Assembly: GCA_964488865.1 (NCBI GenBank) | Contig: CAZAWR010000039.1 | Coordinates: 1 to 64,000 of the forward strand | Origin: MWCO01 sp964488865 | Lineage (GTDB): Bacteria > Myxococcota_A > Polyangia > Polyangiales > Polyangiaceae | Direction: 5' to 3' | Length of the DNA: 64,000 bases | Part shown: positions 7,979 to 16,238 of the stretch, piece by piece | Position numbering within the stretch: position 1 is the first letter of the stretch | Layout: each line of letters opens with the position of its first letter | Made by a program: the position numbers and the translations under genes | The notes under the pieces: generated by a model | Told to the model about the DNA's origin: nothing | The model's input: only the letters and a program-made list of their open reading frames with translations | Databases searched by the model: none

Positions 7979-8662
7979 TCAGAACAAGGCAAATGCCACC
8001 GCCGCCCGGTACCGCATCCCACTCGCGTCGAGATCCGGACCTCCTCCGATCTCCTCCTCCTCTTCTCCGTTGCGCTGCCTCGCCACCCAGCCGCTCTGGG
8101 CGATCTCCCTCACATAGCCAGCACGGAACCCCAATACCATGCCCACATCCGGCCCGTTTGACCGCCGCGCCAACGGAATCCGGTACTCCACCCCCGCCTC
8201 CCCAAGCACCGCCTTGGAATTCCGCGCAACCGTGTCGGCATCGTCGCACAGCAGCCCCGCCGTCCTGCTCTCGAATTCCTCGTATCTTGTCGCATCCAGA
8301 TCGACCCAGACCGTACCCCACAGCATCCCCGTGGACACAAACGTGCTGAATGGCCCTTCGCGAAATACGTCGTAGCCCAGGGTCACCCCGCCGTCAAAGT
8401 GCCCCACCCTTACGGCCGAGTTGCCGGTTCGGCTGCGCGCACTCTGCTGTGCACCGACCATTTGCTCCCCGGCATCGATCCGGACTGCCATCTTCGGCAG
8501 TTCCGGAAACTTCTCGTCCGCCAGCGGCACGACGAGCTCGTCCAACGGGCGCTGGGTCCGAGCGTGGCAATCGATTGCGTCGTCCCCGGCGTCCGCGTTC
8601 GCGCACACCGAGCCCATCACCACTGCAGTGGACAGCACCCAGCCCGCTCTGGTCCAGCCCAT
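7979..8662 (-). CDS. Secreted or periplasmic hypothetical protein inside the T6SS locus
   Basis: A 227-residue protein started at the ATG of MGWTRAGWVL, which gives a clean signal peptide (VLSTAVVMGSVCANADAG). The upstream extension of 88 residues is compositionally non-coding. The mature part is beta-rich (VRVGHFDGGVTLGYDVF, FSTFVSTGMLWGTVWVDL, VGMVLGFRAGYVREI). It ends MRYRAAVAFALF, with a terminal aromatic residue, as in outer-membrane beta-barrel or autotransporter-like proteins. It lies on the opposite strand between the TssB-TssC fusion and the pentapeptide gene, so it is not part of either transcript. No T6SS family is recognised. Confidence 0.65.
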   Translation of the reverse strand: MGWTRAGWVLSTAVVMGSVCANADAGDDAIDCHARTQRPLDELVVPLADEKFPELPKMAVRIDAGEQMVGAQQSARSRTGNSAVRVGHFDGGVTLGYDVFREGPFSTFVSTGMLWGTVWVDLDATRYEEFESRTAGLLCDDADTVARNSKAVLGEAGVEYRIPLARRSNGPDVGMVLGFRAGYVREIAQSGWVARQRNGEEEEEIGGGPDLDASGMRYRAAVAFALF

Positions 8663-8815
8663 GCGCGCCTTCCTCCTCGTCCGACCCACATCCGTGCCGA
8701 CCGATCGCTGCCCAGAATAGCACGCCCACGCACCGGCCCCGTGGCGTGGGTGGAGGCACACGCGGATTCTCGGCTTCCGCCTCGCTGATTGTGCGGTAGG
8801 CTCCTGCGTTCGGAC

Positions 8816-9751
8816 ATGCTGCCTCCTGGATCGATCACCCAGCCCATCACCACGGTCGACGCGTTCCACGCGCAGCGACGGAAGGGTTGTGCGGGAGCCG
8901 TGATTCGCGGCATCGACCTCGCCCACCTTGACCTTTCGGGCGTGGACTTGGCGGGCGCGACGCTCACGGACGTGGACCTGACGGGCGCGAACCTTTCGCG
9001 GTGTGTTCTGCGCGGGGCGGTGTTCGCGGACTCGGAGTTGCGGGGCGTGGACTTGACCGGCGCCGACTTGCAGGGAGCCGATCTCACCGGCTCGCGCTTG
9101 GCCACGAAACAGGTCGCGGGGGCGGACTTGCGGGGAGCGAGGGTCCTTCAGGCGGACCTGACCGGGGCGGATCTGCGCCAGGTCAAGGTAGCCGGCGCCT
9201 CGCTCGAGCGATGCCTGCTGACCGGTGTTCAGGCCGACGGGGTCGACTTTCTAGGATGCGTGCTTTCGGACTGCTCCTTCGAGGGGGCCAAGCTCGCGGG
9301 GGCGCGCCTCGGGGAAGTCCGGGCGGCGCAGGCGAGCTTCGAGAACGCCACCTTGACCGGCGTGGTGTTCGTCCGAGCGTCGGCCCCTTTCGCGCGCTTC
9401 ACAGGCGCGTCGCTCGACGAGGCGAACCTCGACGGTGCGGATCTGACGTGTGCGAGCTTCGTGCGCGCCCGCGTGCGGAGGGCTTCTGCACGGGGAGCCA
9501 AGCTCGCGCGGTCCCAGTGGGTGCACGCTGACGTGCGAAGCTCACGCTTCGACATGTCCGACTTGTCGTTTGCCGACCTGTCCCATGCCATCGCGGACCT
9601 GGCCTCGTTTCAGAAGGCGAAGCTCGACCATGCGAACATGCACCGCACGAGCCTTGCTTCGACGGTGCTGTCGGGCGCCAGCTTGCAGGGGGTGCGCAAG
9701 ACCGACCCGGACCGCGCCAAGGCGGAGGACTTCACGACGGGAGGGAAGTGA
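8816..9751 (+). CDS. Pentapeptide-repeat protein, T6SS-associated
   Basis: A 311-residue protein. The ATG at 8816 is preferred over the TTG 27 bp upstream. After about 35 residues the protein is almost entirely pentapeptide repeats of the A(D/N)LxX kind (DLSGVDLAGATLTDVDLTGA, ADLQGADLTGSRL), which form a right-handed quadrilateral beta-helix. Pentapeptide proteins commonly accompany DUF2169/DUF3540/DUF4150 genes in T6SS spike modules, where the beta-helix may extend the spike or carry effectors. The stop is 3 bp before the DUF3540 gene, so the two are very likely translationally coupled. No catalytic domain is seen, and DUF2169 is not present. Confidence 0.85.
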   Translation: MLPPGSITQPITTVDAFHAQRRKGCAGAVIRGIDLAHLDLSGVDLAGATLTDVDLTGANLSRCVLRGAVFADSELRGVDLTGADLQGADLTGSRLATKQVAGADLRGARVLQADLTGADLRQVKVAGASLERCLLTGVQADGVDFLGCVLSDCSFEGAKLAGARLGEVRAAQASFENATLTGVVFVRASAPFARFTGASLDEANLDGADLTCASFVRARVRRASARGAKLARSQWVHADVRSSRFDMSDLSFADLSHAIADLASFQKAKLDHANMHRTSLASTVLSGASLQGVRKTDPDRAKAEDFTTGGK

Positions 9752-9754
9752 ATC

Positions 9755-10336
9755 ATGACGAGGAATCAGGCAGCGCTTCGCATTGTGCCGACGAACTCGG
9801 AGGATGCGTCGGTTCGCACGCCGCTGGGGGCGAGTGCGACGGTGGAGGGCGACAGGCTGGTGGTGCGCGATCCCGGCGGGGCGATCGTGGTCGTGTATGA
9901 CGCGGCGACGGGGTCGGCCACGATCGCGGCTCCCGCGGGGGACCTTCGTCTTGCTGCGCCATGCGGGAAGGTGGTGGTGGAAGCGGGCACCGACCTGGAG
10001 CTTTCGTCCCGGGCGACGACGCGGATACGCGCGGTGGAGCTCGATAGCGACGCGGACGTCACTCGCTTCCGATCGAAGGCGATCGATGTGGCGACGGGAG
10101 TGATGCAGGCCACGGCGCAGACGGTGGTGCTCGGGGTGGGGCGCTGGAACATGACGGCGGACAGGGTGCTGGAGCGGGCGAACGATGTGTACAGGACGGT
10201 GCAGGGTGTGATCGAGACACGTGCGGGGCGGTTGCGTTCGCTGGTTCGCGAGACGACGCAGGTTCGGAGTGGGGCGACCAGCATCACGTCGAAAGAGGAT
10301 ACGTTCATCGACGGTCGGCGGGTTTTGCTGGGTTGA
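9755..10336 (+). CDS. DUF3540 domain protein, T6SS spike-associated
   Basis: A 193-residue protein. The pattern matches the DUF3540 family as I remember it: an early beta-rich part (VVVYDAATGSATIAAPAGDL, GKVVVEAGTDLELSS), then a helical middle (ATAQTVVLGVGRWNMTAD) and the typical C-terminus TSITSKEDTFIDGRRVLLG. The beta-helix-like first part resembles gp5/VgrG C-terminal needles, which suggests a spike element or adaptor. It starts 3 bp after the pentapeptide gene and ends 9 bp before the PAAR-like gene, in a three-gene module. Confidence 0.8.
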   Translation: MTRNQAALRIVPTNSEDASVRTPLGASATVEGDRLVVRDPGGAIVVVYDAATGSATIAAPAGDLRLAAPCGKVVVEAGTDLELSSRATTRIRAVELDSDADVTRFRSKAIDVATGVMQATAQTVVLGVGRWNMTADRVLERANDVYRTVQGVIETRAGRLRSLVRETTQVRSGATSITSKEDTFIDGRRVLLG

Positions 10337-10345
10337 GGAGGGAAC

Positions 10346-10771
10346 ATGGCGGGCGTGGCATTTCCGGCGGCGACGATGAAGGGTGGGCAGGCGATGTGCC
10401 CGGGTCCACTGGACGTGTGCAAGGTGCCGGCGCCTCCGGCGCCTCCGATCCCCATACCGTTTCCCAACATCGCGATGCTCAACATGGCGTTGAGCACGAC
10501 GACGACGGTGCTGTTCGAGAACATGCCCGTGCTGGTGGAGATGTCGGAGACGCCGATCAGCAGTGGGGACGAGGCGGGTGTGGCGGGCGGTGTGATCTCG
10601 GGAGTCTTCATCGGTCCGATGACCTGCAAGATGGGCAGCATGAAGGTGAAGGCGCAGGGCAAGGGCGTGATGACGATGACGGGGATGACGTCGCACAACG
10701 GGAAGAACCCCAACGTGCCGGTAGGGATGATCGTGCTGGCGTCGAACATGAAGGTCCTGGTATCTCCCTAG
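10346..10771 (+). CDS. PAAR-like (DUF4150) T6SS spike-tip protein
   Basis: A 141-residue protein with a ribosome site GAGGAG 7-12 bp upstream. PAAR-like/DUF4150 features are the start KGGQAMCPGPLDVCKVPAPP, the short Pro-rich turn PIPIPFPNIA, and the Cys/Met-rich CKMGSMKVKAQGKGVMTM. These proteins cap the VgrG spike. There is no C-terminal extension, so the protein is a bare tip and carries no fused toxin. It closes the pentapeptide-DUF3540-PAAR module; the 344-bp gap that follows separates it from tssA. Confidence 0.85.
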   Translation: MAGVAFPAATMKGGQAMCPGPLDVCKVPAPPAPPIPIPFPNIAMLNMALSTTTTVLFENMPVLVEMSETPISSGDEAGVAGGVISGVFIGPMTCKMGSMKVKAQGKGVMTMTGMTSHNGKNPNVPVGMIVLASNMKVLVSP

Positions 10772-11115
10772 ACGCTGTTTGCGGACCTTCGTGCTCGTGC
10801 TCGTGCTGAGCGTTAGCGGTACTCGTCGCCGGTGCGCTCCGGCTTCCGTGCCGGTTCCAGGGACCGAAAAGCGGACGCAGGGGCTCGTTCTGCCTCTCGC
10901 AATGCGACGCGTCAATTGAGGGAAATCGGGGGCCTGCGAGGTGAACCTCTGGGGCGTTCACGACCGATGCGCGGAAGGCACGACTCCCCCCAAAGTCTGG
11001 GGCAACAACCGTTGCATCAGACCTGACGACAGGGTACTTTCCGCGGCTGCTTCGAGTTGGGTAGTTGGGTTGGGGCTGGTGGGATTCGAAGTCGAGGCGA
11101 GGTGGGTAAGGGCCG
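10772..11115. other. Intergenic region before tssA
   Basis: No convincing gene is seen. The region begins with a CTCGTG run (near 10788-10807) similar to the one near 60-76. It ends in a G-rich stretch that includes the tssA ribosome site (GTAAGGGC near 11106). A sigma-54-like arrangement near 10999-11016 was examined and rejected on spacing. It presumably holds the promoter of the tssA operon. Confidence 0.6.
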
Positions 11116-12168
11116 ATGATCGACGTTTCCAAGTTGTTGATGCCGGTGACCGAGGGTGCCCCCTGCGGGGAGGATCTTGAATACGACGAAGCGTTCACGG
11201 ACCTGCAGCTGATCTCGCAGTACAAGCCGGAGCAGCGCATGGGGGATGCGATCATTCCGGCGGAGGAGCCTGTGTGGCGAGACGTGGAAACGAGAGCTTC
11301 CGCGTTGTTCGAACGCACGAAGGACCTGCGTGTTGCCGTGCACCTGTTGAAGGCCTTGCTGCACACGGGCGCGTACCGTGGGGCGGCGCAGGGCCTCGAG
11401 GTCTTGCGCGCGCTCGTGGAAGAGAGATGGGAGTGCGTCCATCCGCAGTTGGACCCCGACGATGACAACGACCCCACGATGCGGTTCAACATCCTGGGGG
11501 ACTTGTCCGAGCCTTCGACGGTGCTGGCTTGGGTTCGGAAGATCCCCCTCGTGTCGGTTCGCGGGATCGGAAGCTTCGGGCTGAAGGATCTCGCGCTCGC
11601 TTCCGGAGAGGTGGCGCCGGTGGAGGGCGAGACGGTGCCGGCCGTGGCCTTGATCGACGGGGCATTTACCGAGGCGCCGGTGGAGGATCTCGAGCCGGTG
11701 GGGGCGGCGGCAATGGGCTGTGCCGAGGCCATCCGCAAGATCGAGCGGGTCCTGATGGACCGAGCCGAAGGGGCGTCGCCACCGAACCTCACGCCGCTGC
11801 GCGTGTTGTTCGAACAGGCCGCCTACGCGATCCAGTCCAGGCTCGCCGCGCGCGGTGAGGGAACCTTCGCCTCGGACACGGGACAGGAGGGCGCTTCCCA
11901 GGGGGCAGCCGGCGCAACGCCAGGTACAGGGCCCAAGCGCATCTCGGGGGACATCACGTCGCGCGAGGACGTGATCAAGGCCATCGACAAGATCTGTGAG
12001 TACTACGCACGCAGCGAGCCGGCGAGCCCCCTCCCGTTGCTCCTCGGCCGTTGCAGGCGTCTGGTCAACAAGGACTTCATGGGCATCATCCGCGACATGG
12101 CGCCGGACGGCCTCGGACAGGTCGAGGTTCTCCGGGGCCACGTGGAAGAGGAGGACGGCAATTCATGA
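11116..12168 (+). CDS. tssA: TssA, T6SS baseplate/tail-assembly protein
   Basis: A 350-residue protein. The N-terminal ImpA_N domain is recognisable: PVTEGAPCGEDLEYDEAFTD, then IPAEEPVWRDVETRASALFE and DLRVAVHLLKALLHTG, which are the family's hallmark strings. A variable middle contains VGAAAMGCAEAIRKIERVL. The C-terminal block is short and ends with a helix pair (SPLPLLLGRCRRLVNKDF, then MGIIRDMAPDGLGQVEVLRG) that matches the usual TssA C-terminal signature. TssA primes baseplate and tail-tube/sheath polymerisation. The stop overlaps the tssB ATG by 4 bp (ATGA), so the two are translationally coupled. Confidence 0.92.
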   Translation: MIDVSKLLMPVTEGAPCGEDLEYDEAFTDLQLISQYKPEQRMGDAIIPAEEPVWRDVETRASALFERTKDLRVAVHLLKALLHTGAYRGAAQGLEVLRALVEERWECVHPQLDPDDDNDPTMRFNILGDLSEPSTVLAWVRKIPLVSVRGIGSFGLKDLALASGEVAPVEGETVPAVALIDGAFTEAPVEDLEPVGAAAMGCAEAIRKIERVLMDRAEGASPPNLTPLRVLFEQAAYAIQSRLAARGEGTFASDTGQEGASQGAAGATPGTGPKRISGDITSREDVIKAIDKICEYYARSEPASPLPLLLGRCRRLVNKDFMGIIRDMAPDGLGQVEVLRGHVEEEDGNS

Positions 12169-12668
12169 GTGGGCAAAAATTTGTCGGGCGAAACCGCGCG
12201 CCTCGCGTCCAGATCGAGTACGACGTCGAGCTGTACGGTGCAGAAAAGAAGGTTCAGCTCCCGTTCGTGATGGGGGTTATGGCGGACCTTTCGGGCAACC
12301 CGGTCGAGCCGTTGCCGAAGGTGGCGGACCGCAAGTTCCTCGAAGTGTCCGTCGACAACTTCGACGAGCGCATGAAGGCGATGAAGCCGCGCGCAGCGTT
12401 CCAGGTCCCCAACACCTTGACGGGCGAAGGGAACCTGAACGTGGACCTCACGTTCGAGAGCATGGATGACTTCACGCCCGCGGCGATCGCGCGCAAGGTC
12501 GAGGCGCTCAACAAGTTGCTTCAGGCCCGCCAGCAGCTGTCCAACCTCGTGACGTACATGGACGGCAAGAGCGGCGCGGAGGAGTTGATGGCGAAGGTCA
12601 TGGCGGACCCGACCTTGCTGCAGGCTCTGGCCTCGGCACCGAAGGCGGGCGAAGGAGAGGGAGGCTGA
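12165..12668 (+). CDS. tssB: TssB (VipA), T6SS contractile sheath small subunit
   Basis: A 167-residue protein of the normal TssB length. Starting at MSGQKFVGRNRAPRV, it contains the family motifs RVQIEYDVELYGAEKKVQLP, FVMGVMADLSG and FESMDDFTPAAIARK. It pairs with TssC to form the contractile sheath around the Hcp tube. The start codon overlaps the tssA stop, and tssC follows after 2 bp. The match of its middle section to residues 50-115 of the fused protein at 6476-7888 is visible by eye. Confidence 0.95.
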   Translation: MSGQKFVGRNRAPRVQIEYDVELYGAEKKVQLPFVMGVMADLSGNPVEPLPKVADRKFLEVSVDNFDERMKAMKPRAAFQVPNTLTGEGNLNVDLTFESMDDFTPAAIARKVEALNKLLQARQQLSNLVTYMDGKSGAEELMAKVMADPTLLQALASAPKAGEGEGG

Positions 12669-12670
12669 CC

Positions 12671-14164
12671 ATGGGTGAGAGTGAGACCGTCAAGGCCGAA
12701 GGGCAGCTGCAGACCCTCGAGGTTTCGGAGTTCGAGTCGCTTCTCCAAAAGGAGTTCCGACCCCAGTCCGACAATGCCCGGCAGGAAGTCCAAAATGCCG
12801 TGCGCACCCTCGCCGAGGAGGCCCTCAGGGGATCCATCGTCGTCTCGGACGACGTGATCGAGACCATCAAGAAGATCATCGCCGAGATCGACAAGAAGCT
12901 CGCGGCGCAGATCAACGTGATCTTGCACAACGCCGAGTTCCAGAAGCTCGAGGGCGCGTGGCGTGGGCTCCACTACCTCGTGAACAACACCGAATCCGAC
13001 GAGATGCTCAAGATTCGCGTCCTGAACGTCGCGAAGAAGGACCTGCACAAGACCCTCAAGAAGTTCAAGGGCGCGGCCTGGGACCAGAGCCCGATCTTCA
13101 AGTCCATCTACGAGGAGGAGTACGGAAAGTTCGGCGGCGAGCCTTACGGATGCCTCGTGGGCGACTACTACTTCGACCACAGCGCTCCCGACGTCGAGCT
13201 GCTCGGTGAGCTGGCGAAGATCGCGGCGTCGGCGCATGCCCCGTTCATCTCCGGTACCGCTTCGACCCTGTTCCAGATGGAATCGTGGAGCGAGCTCGCC
13301 AACCCCCGGGACCTTACCAAGATCTTCGAGACGCCCGAGTACGCGGCCTGGAAGTCCCTGCGCGAGTCCCAGGACGCCAAGTACCTCGGCCTGGCCATGC
13401 CCCGCTTCTTGTCCCGCCGCCCCTACGGCGCCAAGACCAACCCCGTCGAAGGCTTCGACTTCGAGGAAGACGTCTCCGGTCCCTCCGAGGACCAGTACAC
13501 CTGGGCCAACTCCGCCTACGCCATGGCCGTCAACATCAACCGCTCCTTCAAGCTCTACGGTTGGTGCTCACGCATCCGCGGCATCGAGTCCGGCGGCGCC
13601 GTCGGCGGCTTGCCCACGCACACCTTCCCCACGGACGACGGTGGCGTCGAGATGGCATGCCCCACCGAGATCGGCATCAGTGACCGTCGCGAGGCCGAGC
13701 TCGCGAAGAACGGCTTCATGCCTCTCGTGCACAAGAAGAACACCGACTTCGCGGCTTTCATCGGCGCCCAGTCGCTCCACAAGCCGGCCGTGTACGACGA
13801 CCCCGACGCCTCTGCCAACGCGGCTCTCGCGGCTCGTCTGCCTTACCTGTTCGCCACGTGCCGCTTCGCGCACTACCTCAAGTGCATCGTCCGCGACAAG
13901 GTCGGCTCCTTCAAGGAGCGCGACGACATGAAGCGGTGGCTCCAGGATTGGATCATCCAGTACGTCGACGGCGACCCGGCCCACTCGTCGGAGGACGTGA
14001 AGGCGCAGAAGCCGCTGGCTGCGGCCGAGGTCGAGATGCAGGAGATCGAAGGCAATCCAGGCTACTACGCGGCCCAGTTCTTCCTGCGGCCGCACTACCA
14101 GCTCGAAGGCCTCACCGTCTCTTTGCGGTTGGTGTCGAAGCTTCCGTCGGCCAAGGGTGGCTGA
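12671..14164 (+). CDS. tssC: TssC (VipB), T6SS contractile sheath large subunit
   Basis: A 497-residue protein of the expected length. Motifs include ILHNAEFQKLEGAWRGLHYL, VGDYYFDHSAPDVELLGELA, FLSRRPYGAKTNPVEGFDFE and the C-terminal FATCRFAHYLKCIVRDK. The N-terminal helix (about 15-30), which in Vibrio VipB is the ClpV recognition site, is present and free here, unlike in the fused paralogue. A hairpin of GCGGCG and CGCCGC with a GGCTTTTT loop (14185-14204) follows the gene and may tune expression of hcp. Confidence 0.96.
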   Translation: MGESETVKAEGQLQTLEVSEFESLLQKEFRPQSDNARQEVQNAVRTLAEEALRGSIVVSDDVIETIKKIIAEIDKKLAAQINVILHNAEFQKLEGAWRGLHYLVNNTESDEMLKIRVLNVAKKDLHKTLKKFKGAAWDQSPIFKSIYEEEYGKFGGEPYGCLVGDYYFDHSAPDVELLGELAKIAASAHAPFISGTASTLFQMESWSELANPRDLTKIFETPEYAAWKSLRESQDAKYLGLAMPRFLSRRPYGAKTNPVEGFDFEEDVSGPSEDQYTWANSAYAMAVNINRSFKLYGWCSRIRGIESGGAVGGLPTHTFPTDDGGVEMACPTEIGISDRREAELAKNGFMPLVHKKNTDFAAFIGAQSLHKPAVYDDPDASANAALAARLPYLFATCRFAHYLKCIVRDKVGSFKERDDMKRWLQDWIIQYVDGDPAHSSEDVKAQKPLAAAEVEMQEIEGNPGYYAAQFFLRPHYQLEGLTVSLRLVSKLPSAKGG

Positions 14165-14184
14165 CGGGTTGACCTGATGAAGTT

Positions 14185-14204
14185 GCGGCGGGCTTTTTCG
14201 CCGC
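14185..14204 (+). terminator. Small hairpin between tssC and hcp
   Basis: GCGGCG (14185-14190) and CGCCGC (14199-14204) flank a GGCTTTTT loop. It may attenuate or protect transcripts at the tssC-hcp junction. Such hairpins before hcp often fit the higher amount of Hcp that is needed, but no data here prove it. Confidence 0.35.
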
Positions 14205-14262
14205 GCGCTGTTGCGGATAACTGTGGCCCTTCGGGGCGGCGTCGGAAGAAAGGAAGACCACC

Positions 14263-14748
14263 ATGGCAGTTGATATGTTCATCAAGATCGGGGACATCAA
14301 GGGCGAATCCATCGATGCGAAGCACAAGGACGAGATCGACGTCCTGGCCTGGAGCTGGGGCGGGTCCCAGTCCGGAACCACGCACATGGGCTCCGGCGGC
14401 GGCGCCGGTAAGGTCAACGTACAGGACCTGTCCATCACCAAGTGGGTCGACAAGGCCACCCCCATCCTCTTCAAGACCATGTGCGAGGGCAGCCACATCA
14501 AGGAGATCGTCCTCACGGTTCGCAAGGCCGGTGGCAAGCCCGTCGAGTACCTCAAGCTCACCCTCATCGACACCATCATCACGTCCTTGTCCACGGGCGG
14601 CTCGGGTGGCGAGGATCGGTTGACCGAGAACCTCACCATCAACTTCGCCAAGTTCAAGCTCGACTACGTGCCTCAGAAGGAGGACGGGTCCGCGCTTCCG
14701 GCGGTCCAGATGACCTGGAACATCGCTAGCAACACGGCCACCGTCTAA
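14263..14748 (+). CDS. hcp: Hcp (TssD), T6SS tail-tube protein
   Basis: A 161-residue protein with a strong ribosome site (AAAGGAAG). The Hcp1-family start MAVDMFIKIGDIKGESIDAK is seen, followed by the ring-forming beta-barrel strings DEIDVLAWSWGGSQSGTTH and VNVQDLSITKWVDKATPI, and the end QMTWNIASNTATV. It polymerises as hexameric rings inside the TssBC sheath and is itself secreted. It is the sole Hcp gene in the window and carries no C-terminal extension, so it is a tube protein and not an Hcp-effector fusion. Confidence 0.96.
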   Translation: MAVDMFIKIGDIKGESIDAKHKDEIDVLAWSWGGSQSGTTHMGSGGGAGKVNVQDLSITKWVDKATPILFKTMCEGSHIKEIVLTVRKAGGKPVEYLKLTLIDTIITSLSTGGSGGEDRLTENLTINFAKFKLDYVPQKEDGSALPAVQMTWNIASNTATV

Positions 14749-14904
14749 CGCGCGCCTCGTTGGCACCGGGGGGGGCGCCTCCCTGTGGGCCGGGTTCGCG
14801 TCCGGTCCGACGAGAGTCCCTCCGGTGTCCTGTCGCGTGCGTGGGACCGCCCCAGGGTAGGGGCAGTCCCCAGGCTTTTCGATTCGAACGATGGGAGAAA
14901 CGCG

Positions 14905-15726
14905 ATGCTTGCGGAAGAGAAACTGCGCGCCGGTCAAGTCGAGGAGGCCCTCGCTCTGCTCCAGGACGAGGTTCGCAAGGCGCCAGGCAACCCCAAGTAT
15001 CGCGTCTTCCTCTTTCAACTGCTCTCCGTGCTCGGCCGCTGGGACCGAGCCCTGACCCAGCTCAAGGTGGCGGGTGATCTGGACTCTCAGTCCTTGCCCA
15101 TGGTCCAGACCTATCGCGAGCTGCTCCGCTGCGAAGTGCTGCGAGCCCAAGTCTTCGCAGGGCAGAAGACCCCCGTCCTCTTCGGCGAGCCCCAGCAATG
15201 GGCCGCCTTGATCGTCGAAGCCCTCCGGCTCACCGCGGAAGACAAACTTGCCGCGGCCGAGACGCTCCGCGCCCAGGCCTTCGAAGCCGCTCCCACCACG
15301 GCCGGTACCATCGACGGCAAGCGCTTCGACTGGATCGCCGACGGGGATGTGCGCCTCGGTCCCGTCCTCGAGGTCATCATCCACGGCCGCTATGCCTGGC
15401 TCCCCTTCCACCAGATCCGCGCCATTCGCGTCGAGGCCCCCAAGGACCTCCGCGACATGGTCTGGATGCCCGTCGTCCTCACCGTCGCCACCGGCGCGGA
15501 AATGGTCGCCTTCGTGCCCACCCGCTATCCCGGCTCCGAGGCCCATGCCGATGGCATCGTCCGCCTCGCTCGTCGTACCGACTGGACCGAGGTCCCAGGC
15601 GGGTACGTCGGTATCGGGCAGCGCGTGCTCGCGACCAACGAAGGAGACCACGCGCTGCTCGACGTGCGCGAGATCGACCTCGACGTCGAACCCGGGGCTG
15701 ACGAGACGACGGCGGCCGATGGCTGA
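14905..15726 (+). CDS. tagJ: TagJ/ImpE, T6SS accessory protein
   Basis: A 273-residue protein, started at the ATG of MLAEEKLRAGQVEEA with a GGGAGA ribosome site. The frame extends 40 codons upstream, but those residues lack the family pattern. The N-terminal TPR-like helices (EEKLRAGQVEEALALLQDEV, KYRVFLFQLLSVLGRWDRAL) and the conserved FDWIADGDVRLGPVLEVIIH, then YAWLPFHQIRAI, define the ImpE/TagJ (SciE) family. TagJ binds TssB and, in some systems, the sheath-recycling ATPase ClpV. It overlaps tssE by 8 bp. Confidence 0.92.
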   Translation: MLAEEKLRAGQVEEALALLQDEVRKAPGNPKYRVFLFQLLSVLGRWDRALTQLKVAGDLDSQSLPMVQTYRELLRCEVLRAQVFAGQKTPVLFGEPQQWAALIVEALRLTAEDKLAAAETLRAQAFEAAPTTAGTIDGKRFDWIADGDVRLGPVLEVIIHGRYAWLPFHQIRAIRVEAPKDLRDMVWMPVVLTVATGAEMVAFVPTRYPGSEAHADGIVRLARRTDWTEVPGGYVGIGQRVLATNEGDHALLDVREIDLDVEPGADETTAADG

Positions 15727-16237
15727 GCTCACGTACAAGGAAAGGCTTCAGCCGTCGTTGCTCGACCGTCTGACGGACGACGATCGGGAGCGTTCGCAGG
15801 AGTCTCGCCTCGACCGGGTGCTGAGCCCGAGCAGGCTGCGGGAGTGTGTCCGACGGGATCTCGCCTGGCTGTTCAACACGACGAACCTCGCGTGCTTGAA
15901 GCCCGAAATCGAGGACTACCCTTTGGTGGCGCAGTCCACGGTGAACTATGGTCTTCCGGACCTGACGGGTCACACGGCGACGAGCATCGACGTGAAGTCG
16001 ATCGAGCGATTGCTGCGCACGGCGATCTGGAGCTTCGAGCCGAGGCTGATTCGAAGCTCGGTGCAGGTGAAGCTCGACGTGGACCCGGAGGAGATGACGC
16101 ACAACGCGATGACGTTCACGATCGAGGCGGAGCTGTGGGCGCAGCCTTTGCCGTTGCGTCTGTTCTTCAAGACGGACATCGACATGGAGACGGGGGCGGC
16201 GACGGTCGAGGAGCTTGGAAAGGCGGACAGGGCCTGA
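15719..16237 (+). CDS. tssE: TssE, T6SS baseplate wedge (gp25-like)
   Basis: A 172-residue protein. The ATG lies inside the end of tagJ and opens MAELTYKERLQPSLLDRLTD. The gp25/lysozyme-like domain shows the family motif TVNYGLPDLTG, then IERLLRTAIWSFEPRLIRSS and the strand VQVKLDVDPEE. TssE forms the inner baseplate wedge with TssF, TssG and TssK. It overlaps tagJ by 8 bp and is followed by tssF after 1 bp, which is typical of a coupled baseplate operon. Confidence 0.93.
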   Translation: MAELTYKERLQPSLLDRLTDDDRERSQESRLDRVLSPSRLRECVRRDLAWLFNTTNLACLKPEIEDYPLVAQSTVNYGLPDLTGHTATSIDVKSIERLLRTAIWSFEPRLIRSSVQVKLDVDPEEMTHNAMTFTIEAELWAQPLPLRLFFKTDIDMETGAATVEELGKADRA

Positions 16238-16238
16238 G

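Noticed and set aside
10998..11016. Sigma-54-type promoter before tssA
   Set aside because: A GG and GC pair is present (near GGGGCAACAACCGTTGCA), but the spacing between GG and GC is 11 or 13 nt and not the required 10.
11017..12141. Minus-strand 374-residue gene opposite tssA
   Set aside because: It is the antisense shadow of tssA with His/Arg/Leu-rich text.
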